Positions 47,190 to 56,409 of a DNA stretch of 64,000 nucleotides are shown here, one piece after another. Every line of letters starts with the position of its first letter. The stretch's first letter is position 1. The notes beneath the pieces are model-generated. The model saw only the letters and a program-made list of their open reading frames with translations. It made no database searches and was not told the DNA's origin. The DNA comes from Paracamarosporium sp. OC-R06-R3 (Eukaryota > Ascomycota > Dothideomycetes > Pleosporales > Didymosphaeriaceae), in contig JACVRA010000307.1 of NCBI GenBank assembly GCA_019828545.1, forward strand, positions 46,341-110,340, given 5' to 3'. Made by a program: the position numbers and the translations under genes.

Positions 47190-48628
47190 TGTAGCCAATA
47201 ACTAGCTAGCTGCAATGCTAGGAATGTTCTAATATCTTTCTTAAAGCAATGTAAGTACGTGCTTTATTCGCGTGAAGCATTAAGAACGGCGTCTTTAAAC
47301 AGTTGTCTAGCCATGTCGTAAATAATCCTGGAGCCTGGCGCCCGATGCACACTTCTATTTAACCTTCATGATAGCCTCAATATGATCCATCTCAAGCAAT
47401 TTGTTCTCGCTCTCAGGTAACAATCTGGCTGTTTGACAATGTTCCTGGATCTGTCGCCCGTTCAGATACTTTTTGCAAGCTGCTGCAAATCTTCTTCCCC
47501 AACGTCGCTCGCATACCTCGACGAGGTGCTACTCGGCCGCAAAAATGTCCTCCAAACATGCAGTTACGAATCCAAATCAAGTTTTGGAAATTAGGCTGTG
47601 AGGTGGATGTGGGATTCAAATGCTGGGTCGAACGCGTCCATACGATTGGTGTTATTTGACAATATTCTAGTAAGCTTGAAGTAATCGTTAAAATTATTAT
47701 CAGCTTTTCCTAGTAGCTAAATACTTGCTTATATTTATTCTTCAAATATAATTATTAGAGTATGGTTAGTTCGCATCATTTTGGCTTCCTTATCAGGGGT
47801 GAAAGCAGCTCTTTAATGTTGCCACCAGAGGGCCAGAATCTCTTTCAACCCTGTACGTGTCGACCCGCTGTCGTCGTCACCCTTCTATGGGGTGCATTGT
47901 CGAGTGGGACATCACGCACCACCTTGGATTGGGGCACAACTGGACTGCATCCATAAGTTGCAGTATCCAATCGGTGAAATGGGAAGGCGATTTGGAAAGG
48001 CGATTTGGAAAGGCGATTTGTGGTCGTCCGGTCTGGTTGCCCGTCCATATGCGAGCCCTCGGGACGCTTGTGGGGCACTCGCAGGGCGTAAGGCGAAATT
48101 TAAGAATCAGTGTACGCCTCAGACTAGCTCAAGGTTCGTTTTTAGGCGGCGCTCTTATTGGTCAGGCCACCTTTCTCGGTTTCAGTATCCCGCACCTAAA
48201 TTATCAGATTGGGGCCAAACGAACGCCGAAGAGTTGACGCCGGTCAAGGTGAAGCCAATCAGAGTCTGGCTTACGCCCTCCTCCCCTCAAACTGTTGCCT
48301 TTTAGGTTGAATGAGATAGCTAAACCTGATAGAATGGAATAAGCGTCTCAATGTGTGTCGCATACTTACAGCTGTGTTACAAAACTACACGGCTCAACCA
48401 TGTCAATTTATTCAGCTAATTCTACAGCTTGAACATATAACATGCAGCGTAGTAAGGAACAATAAATCCATCTAGAGAGCTAAGATATGGTCAAGAACCT
48501 TCCTCCAAAGCATATCTATCACACGAAACTCATCCGACAGCACTCTAGCTGGGAATTGCAAGTCACAACTCGTCACTACAATATCTCGGCCTTGCTTCCC
48601 TCAAAAGCAAATCATAGATGTTGAGATA
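47190..48628. other. Intergenic region with small AT-rich patch and minisatellite
   Basis: No recognisable gene. An AT-rich patch lies at about 47680-47760. A 13-bp tandem repeat is listed separately. Overlapping open frames around 47850-48300 have no domain. Confidence 0.45.
47982..48020. repeat. 13-bp minisatellite, three copies
   Basis: The unit GGAAAGGCGATTT occurs three times in tandem (the first copy lacks one A). Confidence 0.8.
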
Positions 48629-50857
48629 TTGGCAATACTAGGAACGGAAACACCGATCGTATCTCCTCCGGTGTCAAGCGGAATTGGTTTCAATGGCTAT
48701 ACCCGTCATCTACTACGCTCTTGGGGGATTAGATGGGCGACGGTGCCCATCGAATTCATTCGACAGCTAAGGTTTCGCCCCGAGAGAGAGCAAAGGAAGG
48801 TCGCCATCTATCACGATATGTGGTATTTTTGCACTGAGAGCCTCTTCCATTTAATCCCCATCGGAATTGGTATCGGACTGGTCAGCCTCAACTTGTTCGG
48901 CCACTACGTTGGAAGCGGTTACGGCGGCCCGGCAGTGGACGATTCCGTTAAACTGGTTGGATTTCAGATTGCTGCAAAAATGGTCGAGTTGCTATGTGTT
49001 GCATCTATCGCGCGCTTCATCCTCGCCTTTGTTCGACATGAATTGGTCAGTTCTCGGGGCATACCCTTTGGTATTCTGGCTTCGAGCCTAGATTTCAGTC
49101 ACGCCACATACCCCCTGTCCCATGAGTTCTGGTCCGTTGTCCTGGCACCGACCATGCAAGCTTACCAGCGAGGATTTTTCATCCTGGCTCTCGGATTTAG
49201 TACAATCCTAGCCACTTTGATCGGCCCAACTACCGCCGGTCTACTGCAACCTCGTCTGGGATGGTGGCCTGCAGGCGGGACCGATGTCTGGATTGACACC
49301 ACGCAAGAGGCACTCTTCCCTAGCGTCATAAACTCATCTTCCATCGTCCTGGGATATGACTGTGAAACATCCGACCACGAGAATTGCCCATCAGCCGGCT
49401 GGGAAGTGTTAGCAGGTTGGTTGAAAACGCCCCAATTCAGTGATAGTCCAGCCAGTGCTCCAGGACAGGGTTCAGCGATCTCCTCCAGCGGACTCACGTT
49501 GACTATTCGAGAGGCCCAATCATATCCCTTATTCGGACTACGCCCACAAAGCGCAGATCTTATGAGCTCACAGACTTGGATGTTCGTCCCCAATATCGCT
49601 CTCTCACGCTCGTTTGGTAGTTCTGTCTTCCTCTGGTATGGCGCAGTTGGAGAGTCGCAAAGTCAAAGCGAAACTAATTTTGCGGACTACCAAGATGTCT
49701 ACTACAGTATGATTGGGCTCGCACCCGGCGTCGCCACCCGTTGCAATACCACGATGAAGAATCTGGGCGGGACGACCTGTGTCAGCTTCCCCTCCGCCGC
49801 ATCGTCTTCCGCGCAGGATTCGGCCAACATTTGCGACAACGCCCAATTGAACCAATGGATGAACCACGATTTTGCCTCCAACAACACAGGACAGCCACAT
49901 CTATACTGGATTGACGGTAGCTGGGACGGCCCCAATGATATAGGAATGGAGATGCCAAATGGCTTCAGTGGAGCCGCGTTGATCACGGTCCCTGGAGAGA
50001 ATGGCGTCTCCGATTCCGTCGTCGGCTGCACCATGCACACCCATTACACAACGCTGACCTATCACAAGGGAGTAGCCATAAGTTATCCCACCGCACTCTT
50101 GTTCGGTGCGGATACACATACCAACGTCGAGTACGTCGACCAGGGCACCTCCAACTCGACGGTCCAGGCTAGCTGGCTCAACTCGCTCAACCCCAGTCTA
50201 CCCAAGCTAAACTCGAGCGTCTTCGAGCAACTGATCGAAGCCGTCGGCGCTCGCGGCGACGAATCGAGTGCGTATGCTCCGTACGCCAATCGCTTCGAGG
50301 CTGTCCTCCTTTTCATGGTCGGCAACGGGCTCGCCCGCATGCAGTCCCTAACCTACCCGATAACAGAAGTCAAGGACAAAGATGGAACAGAGATGACGGG
50401 GCCTTGGTGGCGCTCTCTCCTCCCGCAGAGTGCCACATTCGGTGCGGGCGGCGACGCATACAACGTGACCGCCGCTGTTCGCCAGCGCGCAGTGACCAAC
50501 CGCTTGTTCGTCGCCGTTTATGGATATGCGTATGCATACTTCGACTCCTCAGGCTCGCTCTGGTCCATCATCATCGTGTTTGCTTACGTGCTGTTCGTGG
50601 TGATCCTGTTTAGCGTGTTGCTGCGCCAGGGCTGCTACTCTTCGACGAGTTGGGGTTCGGTCACTGAGCTTAATGCGTTGGCGCTTGAATCAGAACCATT
50701 GGGGGGTGACTTTCTCAATACTACTGCGGGAATCGATACTCTAGGGCCGTTGAAGCACAGTGTGCGCGTTACAGTGCGGGATAACCGAGTGCAGATAGTT
50801 GCGGCAAACGATATAAGGCTATATCATGCGCAGGTAAAGGGTAATATAAAGTATTAA
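48629..50857 (+). CDS. Multi-pass membrane protein with large extracellular-like domain
   Basis: The open frame is 742 codons, but no ATG exists near its 5' edge. The first in-frame ATG is at 48818 (679 aa). The upstream residues (GFNGYTRHLLRSWGIRW...) look coding, so a short upstream exon is probably missing from this model. Three membrane segments lie near the N-terminus (HLIPIGIGIGLVSLNLFGHY; IAAKMVELLCVASIARFILA; GFFILALGFSTILATLIGPT). A large Cys- and Asn-rich domain (with several N-x-S/T sites) follows, and one further segment near the C-terminus (LWSIIIVFAYVLFVVILFSV). The topology suggests a surface protein. This type is frequent in filamentous fungi, but I know no function for it. 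Confidence 0.72.
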   Translation: MAILGTETPIVSPPVSSGIGFNGYTRHLLRSWGIRWATVPIEFIRQLRFRPEREQRKVAIYHDMWYFCTESLFHLIPIGIGIGLVSLNLFGHYVGSGYGGPAVDDSVKLVGFQIAAKMVELLCVASIARFILAFVRHELVSSRGIPFGILASSLDFSHATYPLSHEFWSVVLAPTMQAYQRGFFILALGFSTILATLIGPTTAGLLQPRLGWWPAGGTDVWIDTTQEALFPSVINSSSIVLGYDCETSDHENCPSAGWEVLAGWLKTPQFSDSPASAPGQGSAISSSGLTLTIREAQSYPLFGLRPQSADLMSSQTWMFVPNIALSRSFGSSVFLWYGAVGESQSQSETNFADYQDVYYSMIGLAPGVATRCNTTMKNLGGTTCVSFPSAASSSAQDSANICDNAQLNQWMNHDFASNNTGQPHLYWIDGSWDGPNDIGMEMPNGFSGAALITVPGENGVSDSVVGCTMHTHYTTLTYHKGVAISYPTALLFGADTHTNVEYVDQGTSNSTVQASWLNSLNPSLPKLNSSVFEQLIEAVGARGDESSAYAPYANRFEAVLLFMVGNGLARMQSLTYPITEVKDKDGTEMTGPWWRSLLPQSATFGAGGDAYNVTAAVRQRAVTNRLFVAVYGYAYAYFDSSGSLWSIIIVFAYVLFVVILFSVLLRQGCYSSTSWGSVTELNALALESEPLGGDFLNTTAGIDTLGPLKHSVRVTVRDNRVQIVAANDIRLYHAQVKGNIKY

Positions 50858-51061
50858 AACAATAGATAGTTATAGTTAAAAATACTTTACTAAAAAATAT
50901 AAAACTTATTTTTAGTCTTATTATTATACTTTAACGTACTTGATAAGCGAGTGGCCGGGACAAGCGAGTGGCCGGAGGCGCCAAGCCCTCACCAAAATCC
51001 GAACTATGAACGATAGTATAGAATTACTATGAATTACTATGAAAAATCGTAATAGTACAAT

Positions 51062-51298
51062 CTATTTAGAATCTACTACTACAGCTTGCTTGTAAGTTGT
51101 TCTGTTGTGCCTAGGCTTGCCGCAGCGTCTACAGCGCCTTTGGCTTGGTTTACCTCTATTAGTGTACGTCCTCTTCTTCGCCTTCTTTCTATTACTACGT
51201 GCTGTAAAGTCCCTTAGAGTAGCTAGCCGTAGGCCTTCTTTAGCTATTAGAACTCCCTTACGCTGTACACGCTTTTTTTTATGCAATTTACGTCGCAT
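51062..51298 (-). pseudogene. C-terminal fragment of the copy A transposase
   Basis: The 78-codon open fragment is highly basic and ends with a zinc-knuckle-like CRRCGKPRHNRTTYK, as in the C-termini of Fot1-type transposases. It lies next to the left TIR in the expected position for the end of a minus-strand transposase. Upstream coding sequence is disrupted by many stops. Confidence 0.75.
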
Positions 51299-51976
51299 GG
51301 CGGCCTTATTGGCGGCTTAAAGCTTAGCGTTGCGCTTAGTTATTAACACTAGAGAATACGCTATTAGCTTAGCGCCTTTTATAAGCTTTTTAATAGCCTT
51401 AACTATTAAAGTTAAGGAACTATCTATATGCCTCTAGATCCTTTGCCTTATAAGCGTTAATTGCAACCCTAATTCTATAGAGTTTCTTAGTATTTACGAC
51501 TGCTATATACTATTAACAATAGTATAAGGTAACGGAGTACGTATCCTTATATTAAGCTTTAATATTATAGCTTCTAAATTAAAAGGAACTAATCTAGCGC
51601 CTTAAAAGCCTCCTTAAATATTGCTTTTAATAATTACAGTATAAAAAGCTATAATAAAGTAAGGTAAGAACTTAATTTTAATAATATAATTAATATAGTT
51701 ATATATTAGATCCTTAGCTAAGCACCTATACGCCTTTTTTAAAGGCGCAAAACAGCCTACATTAAGCGGCTGTAGGAGGTGTAATAAATATAAAGGTATA
51801 TAAAGGGTAATAATCTTATTATCCTTATAGTATTACTAAAATTTAAGTAAGTTATAGCTTTTATGGCTATTAATAATAAGTAAATGTACTATACCAATAT
51901 ACTTCTTTATATACTTATTAAAGTACTTTAGCTAAGCTAAACTAAGCTTATTTATTGTCTAGCCATTCTTAGAAAC

Positions 51977-52147
51977 TGTAATAAGGTAGGCGCCCTGCCT
52001 TTGAAACCAATACTATGTGGCTTCCCTTACCTGCACCAAAAGGTACGCATGAGAATACTTAAGCCAAGTATTTCTTATATAGTATAATATATATAAGGAT
52101 CCGTGTTTAGGGAGCTACGTATACCGCCACGTCCTTACCTCGTTACA
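51977..52147 (-). repeat. TRIM LTR (3' LTR in element orientation)
   Basis: 171-bp LTR bounded by TG...CA. Compared with the other LTR it has T or A at sites where the partner keeps C or G (for example CTTATATAG versus CTCGTATAG), consistent with mild RIP or deamination. Confidence 0.88.
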
Positions 52148-52365
52148 CTATCCCCCCCCATTACCGTCTTGGCCCCTAAGACGTAAGGCCGGGAATATAT
52201 ATCTGCTCTACCCCAATTATAATAGCTTCCTATAATCTAGCCCTATGCCGGCCGCCCTTTCGGCGCCTCATAGGCCCTAGCCTTATATAAGCCTATAATT
52301 TAAGCCAGAGGATTTACGACCCCGTCGTGAATTGAACTCTTAACCTTAGGGTGGCTTAAGTATTA

Positions 52366-52536
52366 TGTAATAAGGTAGGCGCCCTGCCTTTGAAACTAAT
52401 ACTATGTGGCTTCCCTTACCTGCACCAAAAGGTACGCATGAGAATACTTAAGCCAAGTATTTCTCGTATAGTATAATATATATAAGGATCCGTGTTTAGG
52501 GAGCCACGTGTACCGCCACGTCCTCGCCTCGTTACA
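52366..52536 (-). repeat. TRIM LTR (5' LTR in element orientation)
   Basis: 171-bp partner LTR, same boundaries. It contains the TATATATA promoter-like sequence and the segment complementary to the adjacent primer-binding site. Confidence 0.88.
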
Positions 52537-53368
52537 GAAACTATAATAATTTAATTACGTAGTAAATCCTTCTCTTTATACTAGGTAAAAAGATAGTACT
52601 TATCTTAAAAGATAATAAAAAATAGAATTGTCTACTCTATTATATTAATACCTTAGATAACTATAGTCTACTTTTAGTTGCCTTATTATATACTCTTTAG
52701 TTATTTTTAATACTTAGAGTCTATAATAACTACTTTAGTTAATATTATACCTATTATAAAGTTTAACTTATTAAAATTGTAGGTATCCTTATCTAGAATA
52801 CTATACTTAGCTTTAATATTCTCTATAAGTTAGAACTAGCCTTATATAACCTTTAGATCCTTATAAAGGGCTCTCTTATAATTATACTTTTAATTAAACT
52901 TTACTATAAGCTTTAGCTAACGTTTAATAAAGTTTATAGTCTATTTTTAGTTAATAGGCTTACGTTACTACTTAGTTAATAAAGAATTAGCTATATCCTT
53001 AATAGTAGTAAGCTAAAGTAGAAATCCTTATACATTTAAATTAAGTATATAATTATAAATTACCTCCTCTTCTCCCTTTATAAGATTTATTAAGTTAGGT
53101 GTATAGTTGTGTTAAAAGTTAATTTTTAAGTATCTTTACCTTAGCATTCTTTTAGGCACCTTATAGATTAATGTAGCTTATAGAATTAAAAGTATTACGT
53201 CTTATTTAATAGCCTAAAGCGTAAGCTATAATTAGTACTTATTTAATAGTAATAAAGTATTCTATTATTAAGATATTACGTTGTACTATAAGTAATAGTA
53301 TATTTTAGTAAGGGCTTGGCGCCTTTAGCCACTTACTTATCCCGGCCACTCACTTATTAAGTACGTTA

Positions 53369-53632
53369 TAAAATAATAAGTATAAGGTATTAAGGCCCTT
53401 TAGGCCTAATATTAATTAAGATAACAAAGAGATTCTATAGAGTAAAATAAGTTAATAAGAATTATATAATAGTACTTTATTTTAATAAAGAAAGTATTTA
53501 AAGAAATTATATAATAATACTCTACCTTAGTAAAGAGAATACTTAAGGTACTCTTTTAAAATAAAGAGAATAAAGACTAATTAAAATAAAATTAAAAAGT
53601 AAAATAATTAGTATATAGTTTAAAAAAATCTT
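53369..53632. repeat. AT-rich spacer between transposon copies A and B
   Basis: This 264-bp segment lies between the two TA duplications. It contains a diverged tandem duplication of about 49 bp (ATTATATAATARTACT-like starts near 53464 and 53513). It is strongly A/T-shifted, so it was probably itself repetitive when mutated. Confidence 0.5.
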
Positions 53633-53934
53633 TAATGTACTTTATAAGTAAGTTAATTACATAAGTAAGTTAATTACTCTACTAAGCCCTTATTAAAATA
53701 TACTATTATTTATAGTACAATGTAATGTCTTAATAATAAAATAATCTATCTAAATTAAAAAAAGTATATATATAGCTTATACTTTATACTATTAAATAAA
53801 ATATAATACTTTCTTAATGGTATATTATAGCTATCTATAAAGTCTCTTAAAGTATATTAAGTACTTAATATACTAGAACTACCTTTTAACGTAATTATAC
53901 ACCTAACTTAATAAAGCTATTTAAAATAGAAGAG

Positions 53935-54214
53935 TGTAATAAGGCTTGGGACTCACTAATTATATCAGGCCTTAGTGGCTTAGTTGGGCTATAATCATCA
54001 GGAGCTCAAATAAGCAGGATCCTGGCAACGCAAATTAGGTCTACCTATATAGCCAGCTCCTAGCTGTAGATAGCTTAGTAGCTTTTCTGTATCCTTTTGT
54101 ACTAGGCCTATAGGCTAATTAATTAATCTTTGGTTTACCTCTTATTATACACTCCTATATGCCTCTGCCTAGAGTACACCTAGTATAGACCTTTTAACTA
54201 CCTACGCTAATACA
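53935..54214 (+). repeat. 5' LTR of the gag-only element
   Basis: 280 bp, TG...CA. It carries a TATATA at 54046-54051. It differs from the 3' LTR mainly by C-to-T and G-to-A changes. Confidence 0.88.
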
Positions 54215-54527
54215 TTATACTAAAAAGCTTGCTACCACTGGTGACGGCTGCACAACAATATTGCTACGAGACCTAAAGAAGCCGCGTTAGACGCACACTA
54301 GAGATATCTTAATAGATAGGATACTAGAGACCTCCTATTAACTAAAGCCTTTAGGTTTGGAACTTCTAACAGCTAGGCTAGTTAGATTGCCTTTAGAAAA
54401 GCCGCGTAGGATTGCGCCAGGATAGAGAATCGTAACTATTAATAACCTATAGACTTGAAATCAAACGTCAATGTCTGCTTAACACTTAGCTAGATTAACT
54501 TAATAGACGGTTTAGAACTAAAGTTAG

Positions 54528-55691
54528 ATTAAGCCCCTGCTATCCCCCCAGCCTAATTTGGAATTAGGCAACGACAACGATGATGGTAGTGATCAAGCTA
54601 CCTCCATACATCAGATCCGTAACGGATCAGACTCAGCCATGGCCCCCGGCCTAGTTGAGGCCTTGCAGGCTCAGATCCAGCAGTTGCAGTCGCAGCTCGA
54701 GCTGCTATCAAGAAACAATCAGCCGCTGCCCACGACTGAGCCTCCACTGACTATACAGCGACGACCTGATGGCTCGCTAAGCATTAGGTACCTGTCTTAA
54801 TCACCAGGATCAATCGTACCGAAGCTGTCGGAACGAACCCCGGAAATCGATTCCCTGACGGACGGCTCAGAGCCTACATTTCCACAGTGGAGAGCCTTGA
54901 TAATTGACCGCCTAGAGATCAACGCTGATCACTATCTGAGCGAACGCGCTTACATGGCTTTAGTATGGGGACACACTGCTGGCACCGCTTGAGGCTATCT
55001 GGAGCCGCAGTATTTGGCTACAGCAGAGCAGACCCGATTCCGGAACGCTGAGGAGATGATATCGTTACTATCGTCCTACTTCCTATCTGGCAACGAGGCG
55101 GCTGAATATCGAACTGCTTTTCAGCGACTAGAGATGGACTACAAGGAGACCTTCCCAGAGTTCAAAGCTCGATTTCTCAGCGCAGCTATACGGGGCAACG
55201 TACCTAGAGCTGAGTGGCCACTGTACCTATGGGAGAAGATCACTGCCTCCCTACGTACACCCAACCTGGGGTTCAAGCATCAGTGGAACAACTCATTCGA
55301 AGCTATGGTGAGCTATCTCACAGCGTTTGACTCAGAGCGTCGAAACCTACCACTGCGCATGGCTATCAAGCCCGGATCAGCTCCGACTCAAAGCTCACGA
55401 CTTGGGACAGCTAAGTCAGCGCAATCCAATGCTCTAGTTTAGAACTAATATGTATCAATCCAGCAATCAACTAAAGCACCCAATCGAGCCATATCAAGAC
55501 AGCCTAGACTAGAGTAGGACTTAGATTAAGAATATGTTAACGCTAATGAGGGCCCGCCGTTAGGGAACGAAGCCTAGGAGAAGTTACTACTAGCCTATTA
55601 AGCTTATTAAAATATCTTTAAAGCCAGCTGGCCTACGCAGCTCCGACAAGCGCAGATAAGGGACTATCTACAGAGTTTAAGTAGGGGGAAG
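54528..55691 (+). pseudogene. Retrotransposon gag-like polyprotein, interrupted
   Basis: One reading frame carries two open pieces (54558-54800 and 55014-55442) and continues to the 3' LTR. Stops at 54798 (TAA), 54990 (TGA), 55440 (TAG) and 55446 (TAA) are all explicable as C-to-T changes of Gln or Arg codons. The N-terminal piece has a Gln/Leu coiled-coil (LVEALQAQIQQLQSQLELL). The central piece resembles fungal gag (FPQWRALIIDRLEIN; YRTAFQRLEMDYKETFPEFK). No CCHC knuckle is visible. The start codon is unclear because the sequence before 54528 is also damaged. Confidence 0.75.
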
Positions 55692-55971
55692 TGTAATAAG
55701 GCTTGGGACTTACTGATTATATTAGGCCTTAGTGGCTTAGTTGGGCTATAATCGTTAGGAGCTTAAACGAGCAGGATCCTGGCAACGTGGATTAGGTCCA
55801 CCTATATAGCCAGCTCCTAGCTATAGATAGCTTAGTAGCTTTTCTGTATCCTTTTATATCAGGCCTATAGGCTAATCAATTGATCTTTGGTTCACCTCTT
55901 ATCACGCACTCCCATATGCCTCTGCCCGAAGTACACCTAGTACAGACCTTTTGACTACCTACGCCGATACA
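55692..55971 (+). repeat. 3' LTR of the gag-only element
   Basis: 280-bp partner of the 5' LTR, same boundaries. Confidence 0.88.
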
Positions 55972-56159
55972 AAGAGTAGGTAATTATTTAATATATCTTT
56001 AATTTTAATATATAAAAATTTCTACTCTAGTTTACTACTATTAAAGATATAGTTAATTTTTTATTAGTTAAGTAGTACTATAAGTCTATTAGCTAGAACT
56101 AAACTATAAACTTTATTAAATATTAGCTAAAGCTTATAGTAAAGTTTAATTAAAAATAT

Positions 56160-56409
56160 TATTTATATATAGTATAAATTAAATAAGGATATCTACTTAA
56201 TATACCTAAGTTATATAGCCAAGCTATATAACGGCCGTGTATAGGGGCTAAATATAAAACTATTTTAATCCTATATAATTAAAATAGCTAAGATAATATA
56301 TAATTAATTTTTAAAGTTTTACTCTTTTACTCTATATACTATATACACTATATAAAGCTTATACTAGTTTATAGTATTTAATACTTAGCTAGCTAAAGTC
56401 TATTTAATA
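56160..56409 (+). repeat. 5' LTR of the Copia element
   Basis: 250 bp; it keeps a small GC-containing patch (ACGGCCGTGTATAGGGG, near 56231) that is converted to A/T in the 3' LTR. Confidence 0.85.

Larger units (their letters stand above)
51977..52536 (-). mobile_element. Miniature LTR retroelement (TRIM) inserted in copy A
   Basis: Two 171-bp direct repeats (51977-52147 and 52366-52536) start TGTAATAAGG and end CGTTACA. They are flanked by the 5-bp duplication GAAAC (51972-51976 and 52537-52541). The 218-bp interior cannot code for gag or pol. On the minus strand a G-rich polypurine tract (from CTATCCCCCCCC at 52148) abuts the 3' LTR. The primer-binding site abuts the 5' LTR: TGGCTTAAGTATT (52352-52364, plus strand) is the exact reverse complement of AATACTTAAGCCA in the LTR (52443-52455), located about 25-30 nt downstream of a TATATATA in the transcription direction. 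This matches Tf1-type self-priming. The LTRs differ at about seven sites, all transitions. Confidence 0.88.
50934..53366 (-). mobile_element. Fot1/pogo-type DNA transposon, copy A (decayed)
   Basis: Terminal inverted repeats of about 60 bp: left 50934-50996 starts ACGTACTTGATAAGCGAGTG; right about 53304-53366 is its reverse complement with C-to-T type changes. Both are flanked by TA (50932-50933 and 53367-53368), the Tc1/mariner target. Within each TIR the AAGCGAGTGGCCGG unit is directly repeated. Removing the 560-bp LTR element inside and its duplicated 5 bp leaves about 1.87 kb, the usual Fot1 size. Minus-strand translation shows pogo/Fot1 DDE remnants such as LLQPLNVGCFAPLKKAY (51725-51777; the family has D where N now stands). 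The element is inactive. Confidence 0.88.
53935..55971 (+). mobile_element. Non-autonomous gag-only LTR retrotransposon (TR-GAG-like)
   Basis: 280-bp direct LTRs (53935-54214 and 55692-55971) start TGTAATAAGG and end TACA, flanked by the 5-bp duplication AAGAG (53930-53934 and 55972-55976). A polypurine tract GTAGGGGGAAG (55681-55691) abuts the 3' LTR, fixing plus orientation. The 1477-bp interior holds only a gag-like frame; there is no room for protease, integrase or reverse transcriptase. It is inserted in transposon copy B. Interior composition is far less A/T-shifted than its flanks, so the insertion is younger than most of the RIP around it. Confidence 0.88.

Noticed and set aside
47413..47619. 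68-codon minus-strand frame
   Set aside because: Short, no domain and no homologous copy in the window.
47982..48020. CRISPR-like array
   Set aside because: Only three contiguous 13-bp units without spacers, in a eukaryotic context; it is a minisatellite.
52325..52350. B-box-like AGTTCAATTC inside the TRIM
   Set aside because: No matching A-box or tRNA fold; probably part of the retroelement interior.
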